Assembly: GCA_963665455.1 (NCBI GenBank)
Contig: OY762279.1
Coordinates: 4,340,001-4,404,000, forward strand
DNA: 64,000 bases
Direction of reading: 5' to 3'
Source: VXNE01 sp963665455
GTDB taxonomy: Bacteria; Pseudomonadota; Gammaproteobacteria; Pseudomonadales; Azotimanducaceae
Part shown: positions 35,598 to 44,655 of the stretch, piece after piece
Numbering within the stretch: the stretch's first letter is position 1
Layout of the letters: each line of letters opens with the position of its first letter
Made by a program: the position numbers and the translations under genes
Notes under the pieces: model-generated
Seen by the model: the letters and a program-made list of their open reading frames with translations, nothing else
Told to the model about the DNA's origin: nothing
Database searches by the model: none

Positions 35598-36205
35598 CGG
35601 GCGTTTGCGGATTGTGCCCAATCTGGCTGCTTCGCAAACTGATTCACCCAATGCGTCTTGGCTGGCGTCCTGCTTCCCGATAGGTGCATCGCCCGTGCGA
35701 TCTCGTAGACGGTGAGTCCGGCTCGGCTCAGGAGTCCGGCCATCTCGATCATGCGGAGGCGTGCGAGGAACTGCTCCACGAGGTGGGCTTCCTGGTCGGT
35801 GAGCTGGTCTGTGCGCAGGAGTCGATGGAGGGTGCGACCGTCCGGGCGGGGATGGTGGCCGGCGAGGTGGTCGGCGGACAGGGTGTCGAGGTATCCGTAC
35901 GGGTTCGAGCACGGAGTGCGGCGGTTTGCGTTGGGGTGCGAGAACCAGGCGAGGGGCATCGGGGGCATGCGCACCATGTCCTCGGCGCGACGTCCACCCT
36001 CGAAGCGGGTGGCGCGCTTGCTGGGGCCGCCGATTAGGGAGCCGTGTTCTCCCAGGGCCTCGGTCGCCGGGTCGATGCCGCGTTCGCGGGCTTGCTGGAC
36101 GCGTTGGCGCTCGAAGGCGGCGATGCGCTCTTCGATGGTGGGTGCGTGATCGTCCAGCGGTGGGGGTGCGTGGTAGGCGCGGCGTACGGCGTCGAAGTCG
36201 ATCAT
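35594..36205 (-). CDS. hypothetical protein with C-terminal HTH-like segment
   Basis: A 203-residue protein of unknown function. The N-terminal part has a charged helix (TIEERIAAFERQRVQQARERG) and a middle rich in Pro, His and Arg around WFSHPNANRRTPCSNPYGY. The C-terminal part, LLSRAGLTVYEIARAMHLSG, looks like an HTH. It starts 22 bp after the nucleotidyltransferase gene, in the transcript that begins with drmD and drmMI, and its stop overlaps the convergent SDH protease stop (both in CTAG). Could be the partner of the nucleotidyltransferase. Confidence 0.5.
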   Translation of the reverse strand: MIDFDAVRRAYHAPPPLDDHAPTIEERIAAFERQRVQQARERGIDPATEALGEHGSLIGGPSKRATRFEGGRRAEDMVRMPPMPLAWFSHPNANRRTPCSNPYGYLDTLSADHLAGHHPRPDGRTLHRLLRTDQLTDQEAHLVEQFLARLRMIEMAGLLSRAGLTVYEIARAMHLSGSRTPAKTHWVNQFAKQPDWAQSANAR

Positions 36206-36227
36206 GGTTCGCGCCTTTGATCTCTGC

Positions 36228-36908
36228 TCATCGAGACCGGTCGGGCTCGAACAGACGTCGGGCTCGGGGCACGAGGTCGTCGAGTAGGTCTGGGTAGGCT
36301 GGCTCGCGGACGGGTTCTCCGCTCGACCAGCGGGCCGGCAGCGCGGAGTTCGCTCGCGATGGCGGCTCGTTCGGCGTCGGTAATGGATGCCAACACTCGA
36401 CGTAGGGCGTCGGCGTCATGCTCTTGGGCGACCAGAAGGTCGTACAGGTCTCGGTCCGTGAACACACCGAGGTCCAAGATACGGCTTTGGAGCTTCGGGC
36501 AAGAATCTCGGCGGTGCTCTCCGTGGGAATGTCCGTGCCCTGGACGTATTCGACGTAGGTGTCCCGAACGGTTGGACGCGGAATGGTCATCAGGGCCACT
36601 GGACCTTCCCGGAAGTGGACGCGCAACCAGCCGCGCTCCACCTCCACGGCACCCTCCCCCGCGTCCACGACCAAAACTTCCATTGCGTCGGCGACTTCTT
36701 GCCGTCGGCTTGCGACGCGCTCGGCGAACCGCTCATGGTCCGTGAATAGCTCGATGTCCATACTCACGCGGTGTTGCCAACGCGCGGCAAGCACTGTCCC
36801 ACCACCCAGGACGCAACCTTCTGGGCCGAGCCAAGTTAAGAGCGTGGACGCGACTCTCGCTAGCACGACGCCCGGGTTGCCCGCAATCTCGAGTTCCGCA
36901 CGTTTCAT
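36228..36908 (-). pseudogene. AbiEii-like nucleotidyltransferase, two compensating frameshifts
   Basis: About 226 residues. The NTase core is visible: CVLGGGTVLAARW followed by HRVSMDIELFTDHERF, as in AbiEii-like toxins. After STAEILAR the good sequence (ILDLGVFTDRDLYDLLVAQE) continues in another frame, and the original frame resumes at GEPVREPAYPDLLDDLV. One base seems missing near 36494-36495 and one extra near 36310, so about 60 codons are misread. The start overlaps the drmMI stop as ATGA, so the gene is coupled to DISARM. Inactivated or sequence errors. Confidence 0.7.
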
Positions 36909-39900
36909 CGAGCCAACTCGGCCTCTTCCTCAGCAGCGCGCCGGGCGTTGAGCTCGAGCAGCCGGGCGAGAACCTCGTCGCGAACGTCGTCGGGCCAGCG
37001 ATAGCGGTACGGCTTCTTCTTGTTGCCCCACTCGGCTTCGTCGATGGGGTAATCGAGCAGGAACTCGCAATCCGTGGGAATGTCCCGCCACCCGTAGGCA
37101 TCGAGGACGGCGCGATCCATTGCGGCGTGCAAGTCGCGGAGTTGAACTATCTCGGCATCCGTGTCGTATGGGTCGTGGAAGCGATTGTAGGTCTTGGTGA
37201 GGCCCTCGTTGTTCTTAACCATAAGTGCGGCCCGGAAGTCGTAGTAGTCCTTGCCGACGGTTTCCAACCCGGCGCGGTCCTGCCAAGTGAGCGGAAACGG
37301 AAAGGTCTCGAAGCAGTCGGACGGCGTATAACGGAGCCTTTCCTCCAACGACGAGCCGAAGAAGCGCGCCCAGATCTCGTGAAGACGGCATTGGAGGGCG
37401 CAGAAGGCAGCATGCGTCTGTAGTGGAAAGATCACCAGAGACTCGCCGTGAACCATCTTTGATTTAACGAAGGCAAATCCCGCATGTTGACCCACTCGGG
37501 ACACGACGACGACCCGGCTCAGTGGGGCGATTGTTTCATTAAGTCCAGGGCGCTTCTCCGCGTACTGCCACCAGCGTTCCCGAAGTGCTTTTCGATTTTG
37601 AACATCTCGCTCCGGCTTGACCTTCTGCTCAACGATGGTCAACAGTTCCGGCCAGTCTGACGCGACGGGACCCGGATAGTCGTCGGGTACGATGCCGCGC
37701 CGCAACCAGCTATCCCGTCGAGCCTTGTCCGCGTCTCGCCATGATCTCCCGACCACCTCACGCCGCAAGGGGAAGTTCCAAAAGTTGATTACGTGCCTGT
37801 GATGCGCGTGGATCGGGCTGGCATTGACTTCCTCGCCACCGATGTACGGAAAGATCACGTCCTGATTCCTCGGCCTCTCCGAAATGAGCCGCCGCATCTC
37901 CGAGAGCGACGTGGCGATACCGGCCTTGTCCGTGTCGTCGAACGTGAACCCCATTCCAAGCACGATGCTCCCTTGAAAACTCCTCCGAGCATTCGCTCGG
38001 AGGCGTACCGGATCCCCGTGCCCGCCACGATGAAACAGAAACGCCGTGATCTCAGGGACCTGCTGATCGTCCAGTGAACGTGCGCCGTCCCAACGGCCGC
38101 TGTGCACATGGACCACGCTCACGACCACCGCAGCCTGTCCCGGCCACTTGAAACGGCGTTGCGCACGATAGATTTGACCGTCGTGCTCGCAGATCCAACG
38201 CAGCCCGGTGCTCCGCGTATCCCCCTGCGCGATCGTGTTGGTGGCGATCAGCCCGAACGTGCCGCGCTCTCGTATCAGGCCGAACGCCCGCCGAAAGAAA
38301 TGCGCGACCAAGTCGGCATTGCCATGGCTCTCGGCGTGCATCTCCTTGAGCCATTCCGGATAGCCCGTCACGTTGGCGGATCGAACAGTGTTCTTACCCG
38401 CAAACGGCGGGTTCCCCACGATGACATCGAATCCCGCATTCTCCCGCTCGAACACCTCAGGAAACTCGACTTCCCAATGAAACGGCACGAGGGGCGCATC
38501 CCCACGCGCCAGCCCATCGAGCCAGCCTCGATACTCGTCGGCCTTCCCCTGCAGCACCGCTCCCGTGAAACCCTTCCGAAGCTCCTCCCGTTCCTTGTTC
38601 GTCTTGCCCTCGAAAAACGCCGCCAACGCCAGATCCCCAAGCAGCGCCACCTGCCCCGCCTCGTAGCTCGCCTCGTCCCACGTTCGCCGCAGTTCCCAAT
38701 CCGGCGTGTCTTCGCCGGCGTTACGGATCCACTCCCGTAACTCCCGCACCCGCTGTAGATGCCGTCGAATCTGCTCCTCCTCCATGCCCATCTGTGGCGA
38801 TCCACCCTGCCAGTGGAACGCCTCGATCTGCGCAAGCGACAGCCCTACCAACGAGTCACCGTGCCGCAAGGCATGGTTCAGGAACGTGAGCGGATGTTCC
38901 TTCGCGAGTGTTGCCAACCACAAGGATAACTTCGCGAGATCGACCGCCGCAGGATTGCGGTCCACGCCGTATAGGCACCGCTGCGCGACCAGCCGCCGCG
39001 CAAAGATGACTTCGTCTTCGTCCGGCGGGAGGTTCGGCACATCGTCATGAGCGTGCCAGGATTCGACCAGGGCATCGCCGAGTTGCCGGCAAGCCTCGAC
39101 CAAGAAGGCACCGGAACCCATCGCAGGGTCGCAGACCTTGAGCTCCAGAATCTGTTCGGCGCTCGGCGGAACATCCCCGCTCCCGCGCAAGCGGCGAAGC
39201 ACCGGCTCCAACGCCACCCGCACGATGGGTTCCGTGAGTTCGCGCGGCGTGTAGTGGGAGCCGGAGCGCCGTCGCTCCTCGCTCGGTTGCAGGACCATCG
39301 CGCCGGCTTCGACGAGATCGGGCGTCGCGTTCTTGTCGATGACGGAATCGAGGGCGGCGTGGAGGGTCTCGATGGCGTCCGCCGCTTGTACCGCCTTACG
39401 CACTTTGTCGGTCAGTTTGCGGTCCGTCCGCTCCTGCAACCATTTGGCGCGCTTGGCGGAGGGCTCCTCGAGCAGCGCTTCCAAGTCCACGGCGGCCGGC
39501 GCCCCGTACCTCTTCGCCGCCTTGATCGCGGCCGTTCTGCCGGTGGCGGTCTCTAGGCGGAAGCCCATCATGGTCTCGTAGACGGCACCGACATGCTCCA
39601 CGTCCAAGGCGCGGTACGAGATGCGTTCGCCGTCTAGGACGATGAGCTTCTCGAGGACGCGATAAAGCGTGCCGTCGGGGACCAAGGGCGGCTCGATGCG
39701 TTCATGCACGCCGCGTGCGCCACCGGCGTCCGGCTTGCGTCCCTCTAGGAAGCGGTAGCGGTCCGGGTCGAACAACTCGCCGTGCCGCTCGGGCAGGTGC
39801 ATCGCGCCGGACTTGGCACCGTCGTGCACCATGCGGGAGAGCGCGAGCAATTGCGCCCAGGCGCCGTAGCGTTGCTCCATGGTGTCGGGATGCATGGCCG

Positions 39901-40969
39901 CGTCTTCGCGCAGGCGCTCGTAGAGCCCGGCGAGGGAGTACGACCCGAGGAACGTCTCGTCCTGGGGCAGCATGTCGCGCTCCTCCGCGTAAAGGAGGAA
40001 GACGAGGCGCAACACCACCGTGAGGAGGCCACGGTAGACGTCGTTCGGATTGTCGGCCAACGCCGTCTCAAGCAACTCGCCCCGGGACGCGTGGTGCGCC
40101 GCCTGAAATCCGCGCAGCAGTTCGTAGAGGGCATGCAGCACTTGTTCGGCAAGGCGCTCGCTGACTTCGTTCTGGAACTTGCGACTGCGTTCCAACAGAG
40201 CGGCGAGGCGCTTGTCCGGCGGGACGGCCAATAGGCGTTGTTCGCCCAGCAGGTTGCGCATGGCGGCGCAGATGGGGCGGCCCGCCGTTTCCAACATGTC
40301 GCGCACGCGGAAGTCCAGCCAGCCGGAGCTCTCGCCGCGGGGTGCCGAGATGAGGCGCAATGCCTCTCCGTTGAACAGGAGTCCGGCCGGGACGCCGGAG
40401 TGCCGGAGAAGACGTTCGAGGCAGCCGTGGGGCGACGCCTCCAAACCGCCTCGCCGGCCACGGGTCACGCGGTCGAAGTCCGCCTTGGGCTCGCAGACGG
40501 ATACGAGAAGCTGCCAAGGGGGTGGTTGATTCTTGTCGGTGTTGTCGTCCTTGTCGTCGGCGTCCGAGGTATCGGATGTGGGCGGCGGGTCCGACGGGCG
40601 GCGCTGGATGCCTCGCCACACCGCGAACGTGGGGCGGAGGACCTCGCCGGTTTCCGCAACGGGCATCTCCAATTCGGGAGGCAGTGGGGCTTCATCTGTG
40701 CCGGCGTATCCGTTCGCCGAGAAACGCCAGCCGAGCACGGACTCGGCGAAGGCGCGGAAGTCCGTCAGGCACGGCTCGGGTTCCGTCGGGCTCAAGCATT
40801 CCCTGAGCCGCTCCTGACCCTCCCTATCCCGCCGATCCAAGATGACGCCCGCCTGCACCAAGGCCGGGGCAGAAACGACGAGGCCCGTGGGTCGGACGAA
40901 GCCGATCCACTCCAGGTGCGCGGCGATGTCGGGGTCGCGCTTGGGCACGGTCAATTCGTCTCCGGCCAC
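36905..40969 (-). CDS. drmMI: DISARM class 1 adenine methyltransferase DrmMI
   Basis: A 1,354-residue N6-adenine methyltransferase. SAM-binding motif I is VCDPAMGSGAFLVEA near residue 615, and the catalytic NPPF (VIVGNPPFAGKN) is near 852. A long N-terminal region, rich in helices, precedes the core; the C-terminal third is a TaqI-like target-recognition part. DrmMI methylates host DNA as self in class 1 DISARM. Its start overlaps drmD by 19 bases. The next gene is a nucleotidyltransferase, with a 4-base overlap, and not drmA as in standard loci. Confidence 0.92.
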   Translation of the reverse strand: MAGDELTVPKRDPDIAAHLEWIGFVRPTGLVVSAPALVQAGVILDRRDREGQERLRECLSPTEPEPCLTDFRAFAESVLGWRFSANGYAGTDEAPLPPELEMPVAETGEVLRPTFAVWRGIQRRPSDPPPTSDTSDADDKDDNTDKNQPPPWQLLVSVCEPKADFDRVTRGRRGGLEASPHGCLERLLRHSGVPAGLLFNGEALRLISAPRGESSGWLDFRVRDMLETAGRPICAAMRNLLGEQRLLAVPPDKRLAALLERSRKFQNEVSERLAEQVLHALYELLRGFQAAHHASRGELLETALADNPNDVYRGLLTVVLRLVFLLYAEERDMLPQDETFLGSYSLAGLYERLREDAAMHPDTMEQRYGAWAQLLALSRMVHDGAKSGAMHLPERHGELFDPDRYRFLEGRKPDAGGARGVHERIEPPLVPDGTLYRVLEKLIVLDGERISYRALDVEHVGAVYETMMGFRLETATGRTAAIKAAKRYGAPAAVDLEALLEEPSAKRAKWLQERTDRKLTDKVRKAVQAADAIETLHAALDSVIDKNATPDLVEAGAMVLQPSEERRRSGSHYTPRELTEPIVRVALEPVLRRLRGSGDVPPSAEQILELKVCDPAMGSGAFLVEACRQLGDALVESWHAHDDVPNLPPDEDEVIFARRLVAQRCLYGVDRNPAAVDLAKLSLWLATLAKEHPLTFLNHALRHGDSLVGLSLAQIEAFHWQGGSPQMGMEEEQIRRHLQRVRELREWIRNAGEDTPDWELRRTWDEASYEAGQVALLGDLALAAFFEGKTNKEREELRKGFTGAVLQGKADEYRGWLDGLARGDAPLVPFHWEVEFPEVFERENAGFDVIVGNPPFAGKNTVRSANVTGYPEWLKEMHAESHGNADLVAHFFRRAFGLIRERGTFGLIATNTIAQGDTRSTGLRWICEHDGQIYRAQRRFKWPGQAAVVVSVVHVHSGRWDGARSLDDQQVPEITAFLFHRGGHGDPVRLRANARRSFQGSIVLGMGFTFDDTDKAGIATSLSEMRRLISERPRNQDVIFPYIGGEEVNASPIHAHHRHVINFWNFPLRREVVGRSWRDADKARRDSWLRRGIVPDDYPGPVASDWPELLTIVEQKVKPERDVQNRKALRERWWQYAEKRPGLNETIAPLSRVVVVSRVGQHAGFAFVKSKMVHGESLVIFPLQTHAAFCALQCRLHEIWARFFGSSLEERLRYTPSDCFETFPFPLTWQDRAGLETVGKDYYDFRAALMVKNNEGLTKTYNRFHDPYDTDAEIVQLRDLHAAMDRAVLDAYGWRDIPTDCEFLLDYPIDEAEWGNKKKPYRYRWPDDVRDEVLARLLELNARRAAEEEAELAR

Positions 40970-43900
40970 AGATAGACGATGCCCACGGGCTCGATGCGCT
41001 CCGCGCGCACGTCGTAGAAGGCGCGGATGCGGGCGGGCTCATCCTCCAAGTTACGGTCGAACAGGTCGAGGCGGCGTCGCCAATGCTGCATGTCGGCGTC
41101 GAGTTGTCGCGCTTCTTCTTGCAGGAAACTCAGCGTTAGCTGTCGGTAGTCCGCCTCGTGGCGGGCCAGTTCGGCGGCGACGTGGGCGCGTTGCGCCTCT
41201 AGCGTCTCGCGGAGCTTCACGGCTTCGTCGTCACCCCGGCGTGACAGCCGCTCCTTGGCGTCCGCTGCGAAGCGGGTGCCCATCGCCTCCAACTGGGGAC
41301 GCAGCTCGGCGATGTCTCTTGGCGCGGCGTCGAGCAAACGCCGCTGGACCACTTCGTCCGGACGCCCGGAGTTGCCGCCCACCGACGCATCGAGCAGGGC
41401 CATCGTTCGCGCTTGGGCTTCCCGGCCGTAGGGTGCCAGCGCGGCCTGTCGCCGAGACGGTTCGGTCCAGCGCGCCGCCACCGGCACGATCTCTTCGTGC
41501 AGACGCTCGGCACGCTGGCCGTAGAGGGAGAGACGGCCCAAGAGCACGACGCGGGGTACGGAATCCTCCGTTTGCACGAGACATGCCCGGGAGAGGTCGT
41601 GATAGACGAAGCCCTGGGCGCGGAAGCGGGCGAGCAGGCGTTGCGCGACGCGTTGCTCGAGGTGCAAGTGGACCGTGCTCTCCGTGACCACGCCGGCGTC
41701 CCGGAAGACCACCGGCCGTATCGGGGCCTCGCGGCGCCAGTCCGCGACCTTCTGGTCGATTTCCCTAGGGGCACGGAGCGAGTCCAGCGTCGAGATCCAA
41801 CTCGGGTCCGTGGCGCCCTTCTGGCCTAGGGGCGGGAACGTCCAAACGGGGTCGCCGCGATCATCCTTGCTCTCGGTGAGGGGTGCGGCACCGAGCAACT
41901 CCAACGAGCACGACAGGGCGTCCCGAAACGGTTCCGCCCGGAAGCCCGTCCAATCGCGCGAGCGCTCCAGCAGCGTCTGGCAACGCTCGATCTGGTCCTC
42001 CAAGGCGTCCTGCCGGTCGCGGGCGGCTTCCAGTTCCTCTGCGGTGGCGCGTTTCCTCGCAGCATCGAGGTCCGCTGCCGCGATGGCGTCTCGTAGCGTG
42101 TCGGCCTCGCTGTGGCGGATACCGTGGCGCAGACGGCGCTCCACGTCGTCGTCGATCACCTTGGAGAGGCTGCCGAGTTCGCGCTTGATCGTTTCGGTCT
42201 TCTTGACCAGCACTTCCAGCACGCGGTCCTCCTTCCGCTGCGGGAGCACGAAGTAACGGCACGTCACCTCCGAAGCCGGTTGCAGTTTGCGGTCGATGCG
42301 CCCGTTGCGCTGCTCGATGCGGCCGGGGTTCCACGGCAGGTCGAAGTGGAAGAGGTCCGTGCAGTGGGCTTGGAAGTTCAGTCCCTCCCGCGCCGCATCG
42401 GTGGCGAGCAGGATGCGCAAGGGATCCTCGGCCGGATGCTTGTTGAAGCGCCGCTGGATGGCCTTGCGCCTAGGGCCGCTCGTGAGACCGTCGATGACGG
42501 CGATGCGTTCGTCGGCGCGGTCCGTGCCCTCGATGGCCTGTTCGAGGATGGACCTGAGGTAACGCTTCGTGCCTTGGCGATTCTCCGTGAAGATCAATAC
42601 GCGACGATTGTTCCACCGCGGCGACCCGCTCGGCGACTCGCCGAACGGCGGTAGCTCGGGGCACAGGTGCTCGCGAATCCAATCGATCAAGCGGTGGGTC
42701 TTGGCATCGGGGAGGTGTCGCGTGTCCTCGGCGATCTGCTGCATGCGAGCCAGCAGCGCCTGCTCGTGCTCCCAGAGGGCCTCATCGGTGGCCGTCGAGG
42801 ATTCCGCGGCGACCGTAAGCGTCTCGATCTGGGCGGACTCCTCGGCTTCGAGTTCCTCGTCGCTCAGGGCCGCACGCTCGTCGTCCGGGTCAGGCTGCCG
42901 GGCGAACCCGTTCGCTGTCTCCGTACCGTGGCCCCGCTCGGCTTCAGTGCGGCCCCGCCCCTCGCGCCAGTGCCGTTCGACGGTTTCTCGATGCACCCTC
43001 AGGCTGCGGGCGAAGGCTTCGATGGAGGAGAGCAAGCGCTGCTGTAGCCCGACCACGAGGAGGCCGGCGGCGGCCCGCGCCCGGTCGGACGCGGTGGCGT
43101 GCCGCTGTTCGCGGGTCGAGCGGTACTCGTCGAGCAGGTTGGACAGCACGAGTTCCGGCGCGTCCTCCGGCAGGTTCTTGACCTCCACGCGACACACGTT
43201 GCGCTTCGGGAAGCCGCCTCGGGTCTCGCGGATGTCCTCCTTCAGGCGGCGCACCATGACGTCGTTCAGGGCGTCCTTGCGTACCTTGACGCCCCGCGTG
43301 AAGCGGTAGGGATCGAGCAGTTCGAGCAGGGTGGAGAAGCTGTTGGAGTGTCCGTTGTGGGGCGTGGCGGAAAGGAACAGGCGGTGTTCGAAGCGTTGGC
43401 TCAGATCGCGTATGGCCCGCGTGAAGCGGGTTTCGATCCCGTAGCGGCCCCCACTCGACGGCGCGGCGTGATGAGCCTCGTCCAGGATGAGAAGGCTGCC
43501 GGGCAGCAAGCCGCCCAGCCATTCGCGCAGGGGCTCCGTGTAGGTCGGGTCGATGAGGAGGTTGTGGGAGACGAGGAAGCGGCTGTGGGTGCGCCAAGGA
43601 TTGACGCCGAAGCCGCGCTCGCGGCGCATTCGGGATACGTAGGCGCGATCCAGAATCTCGAACACCAAGCCGAAGCGTTCCTCCATCTCGGCCTTCCATT
43701 GCTCGATGACGGACGGCGGCGCGGCGACGACGATGGCCTTGGCCTTGCGGCGCTGCATCAGTTCACGAGCGATCATGCCGGCTTCGATGGTCTTGCCGAG
43801 CCCCGTGTCGTCGGCGATGAAGAGGTTGACGCGGGGGAGCAGCAACGCCTTGCGCAGCGGTTCCATCTGGTACGCGTCGATGCGGATGCCGGCGCGGAAC

Positions 43901-44238
43901 GGGGCCTGGAACAGATTCGGGTCCGTTGCCGTGGTGCAGTGCCAGCGCAGGGTGTTGTAGAAGGCGGCGAATTGGCGGGTGGGGTCGAAACCCTTCGTGG
44001 CGAGGGTGCCGAAGCCCTCGTCGTCGAGGATGCGCCGGTCGAGCTCGTAGTCCCAGAAGACGGTGAGGGTCTGGCCTTGGTTGTCGTCATCCGCGCAGGC
44101 GAGCGTGACGCGGGCGGATTCGCCGGGGTTCGGTGCGTCGTCGGTTTCCTCGACCAGCCAGCGGCGGGAGCGGACTTGGACGAGTTCGCCCGGCTGTGGG
44201 GTGCGCTCGGGGAGGAGGTCGGGGGCCGTTGCGGGCAT
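40951..44238 (-). CDS. drmD: DISARM class 1 SNF2-like helicase DrmD
   Basis: A 1,095-residue SNF2-type helicase. Walker A GLGKT is at residues 146-150 (IADDTGLGKTIEAGM), DEAHH at 253-257, motif III is SATPHNGHSNSF, and the C-terminal helicase lobe has TDAAREGLNFQ followed by NPGRIEQRNGRIDR. DrmD marks class 1 DISARM and lies upstream of drmMI, as here. ATG 44238 chosen at MPATAP; an in-frame ATG at 44265 is possible. The open frame upstream of that runs through a 65-bp tandem duplication and is not protein-like. Confidence 0.92.
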   Translation of the reverse strand: MPATAPDLLPERTPQPGELVQVRSRRWLVEETDDAPNPGESARVTLACADDDNQGQTLTVFWDYELDRRILDDEGFGTLATKGFDPTRQFAAFYNTLRWHCTTATDPNLFQAPFRAGIRIDAYQMEPLRKALLLPRVNLFIADDTGLGKTIEAGMIARELMQRRKAKAIVVAAPPSVIEQWKAEMEERFGLVFEILDRAYVSRMRRERGFGVNPWRTHSRFLVSHNLLIDPTYTEPLREWLGGLLPGSLLILDEAHHAAPSSGGRYGIETRFTRAIRDLSQRFEHRLFLSATPHNGHSNSFSTLLELLDPYRFTRGVKVRKDALNDVMVRRLKEDIRETRGGFPKRNVCRVEVKNLPEDAPELVLSNLLDEYRSTREQRHATASDRARAAAGLLVVGLQQRLLSSIEAFARSLRVHRETVERHWREGRGRTEAERGHGTETANGFARQPDPDDERAALSDEELEAEESAQIETLTVAAESSTATDEALWEHEQALLARMQQIAEDTRHLPDAKTHRLIDWIREHLCPELPPFGESPSGSPRWNNRRVLIFTENRQGTKRYLRSILEQAIEGTDRADERIAVIDGLTSGPRRKAIQRRFNKHPAEDPLRILLATDAAREGLNFQAHCTDLFHFDLPWNPGRIEQRNGRIDRKLQPASEVTCRYFVLPQRKEDRVLEVLVKKTETIKRELGSLSKVIDDDVERRLRHGIRHSEADTLRDAIAAADLDAARKRATAEELEAARDRQDALEDQIERCQTLLERSRDWTGFRAEPFRDALSCSLELLGAAPLTESKDDRGDPVWTFPPLGQKGATDPSWISTLDSLRAPREIDQKVADWRREAPIRPVVFRDAGVVTESTVHLHLEQRVAQRLLARFRAQGFVYHDLSRACLVQTEDSVPRVVLLGRLSLYGQRAERLHEEIVPVAARWTEPSRRQAALAPYGREAQARTMALLDASVGGNSGRPDEVVQRRLLDAAPRDIAELRPQLEAMGTRFAADAKERLSRRGDDEAVKLRETLEAQRAHVAAELARHEADYRQLTLSFLQEEARQLDADMQHWRRRLDLFDRNLEDEPARIRAFYDVRAERIEPVGIVYLWPETN

Positions 44239-44276
44239 AGGGGCGATTCGTGACGCATGAAGCATGTCGACGGAGC

Positions 44277-44406
44277 AGGGCCAAACTGCAACAGGGCGCA
44301 GCGGGATGCAAGCTGAGGCTCGTCTAGGAGGCTCGTCTAGGAGGGCCAAACTGCAACAGGGCGCAGCGGGATGCAAGCTGAGGCTCGTCTAGGAGGCTCG
44401 TCTAGG
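44277..44406. repeat. 65-bp tandem duplication upstream of drmD
   Basis: Two adjacent copies of a 65-bp unit (44277-44341 and 44342-44406). Each unit itself ends in two copies of a 13-bp motif ggctcgtctagga. It lies in the drmD 5' region, so could alter its promoter. A related inverted sequence, agtttggccc, occurs at 44540-44549. Confidence 0.85.
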
Positions 44407-44655
44407 AGTTCTCGCAGCCAGTTCGCTGCGCTGACGCGCAGGGAACTGGTGGGTTGCCTGTTGCGCGGGCGTTCGATGTAAGGTCGGTCGCGCTGGGCGC
44501 GAGGCCTCGCGGGCAATGGTGCATCCATGCCCGTCTAGGAGTTTGGCCCGGACCGTGATCGGCGTTTTGACGCTGGTGGCGCGCCCCATGGGTCGCGACC
44601 CCGTATGCAAGAGTGAACGTCCCGCCGCGGTCTCGCCCAGCGCGACCCGTTGACG
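44407..44655. other. non-coding stretch between drmD repeats and IS110 transposase
   Basis: No gene seen. It contains agtttggccc (44540-44549), the reverse complement of gggccaaact in the 65-bp repeats, next to another copy of cgtctagga. IS110-family elements carry a non-coding end upstream of the transposase that gives the bridge RNA; this stretch is the natural place for it, but I could not define its boundary. Confidence 0.4.
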
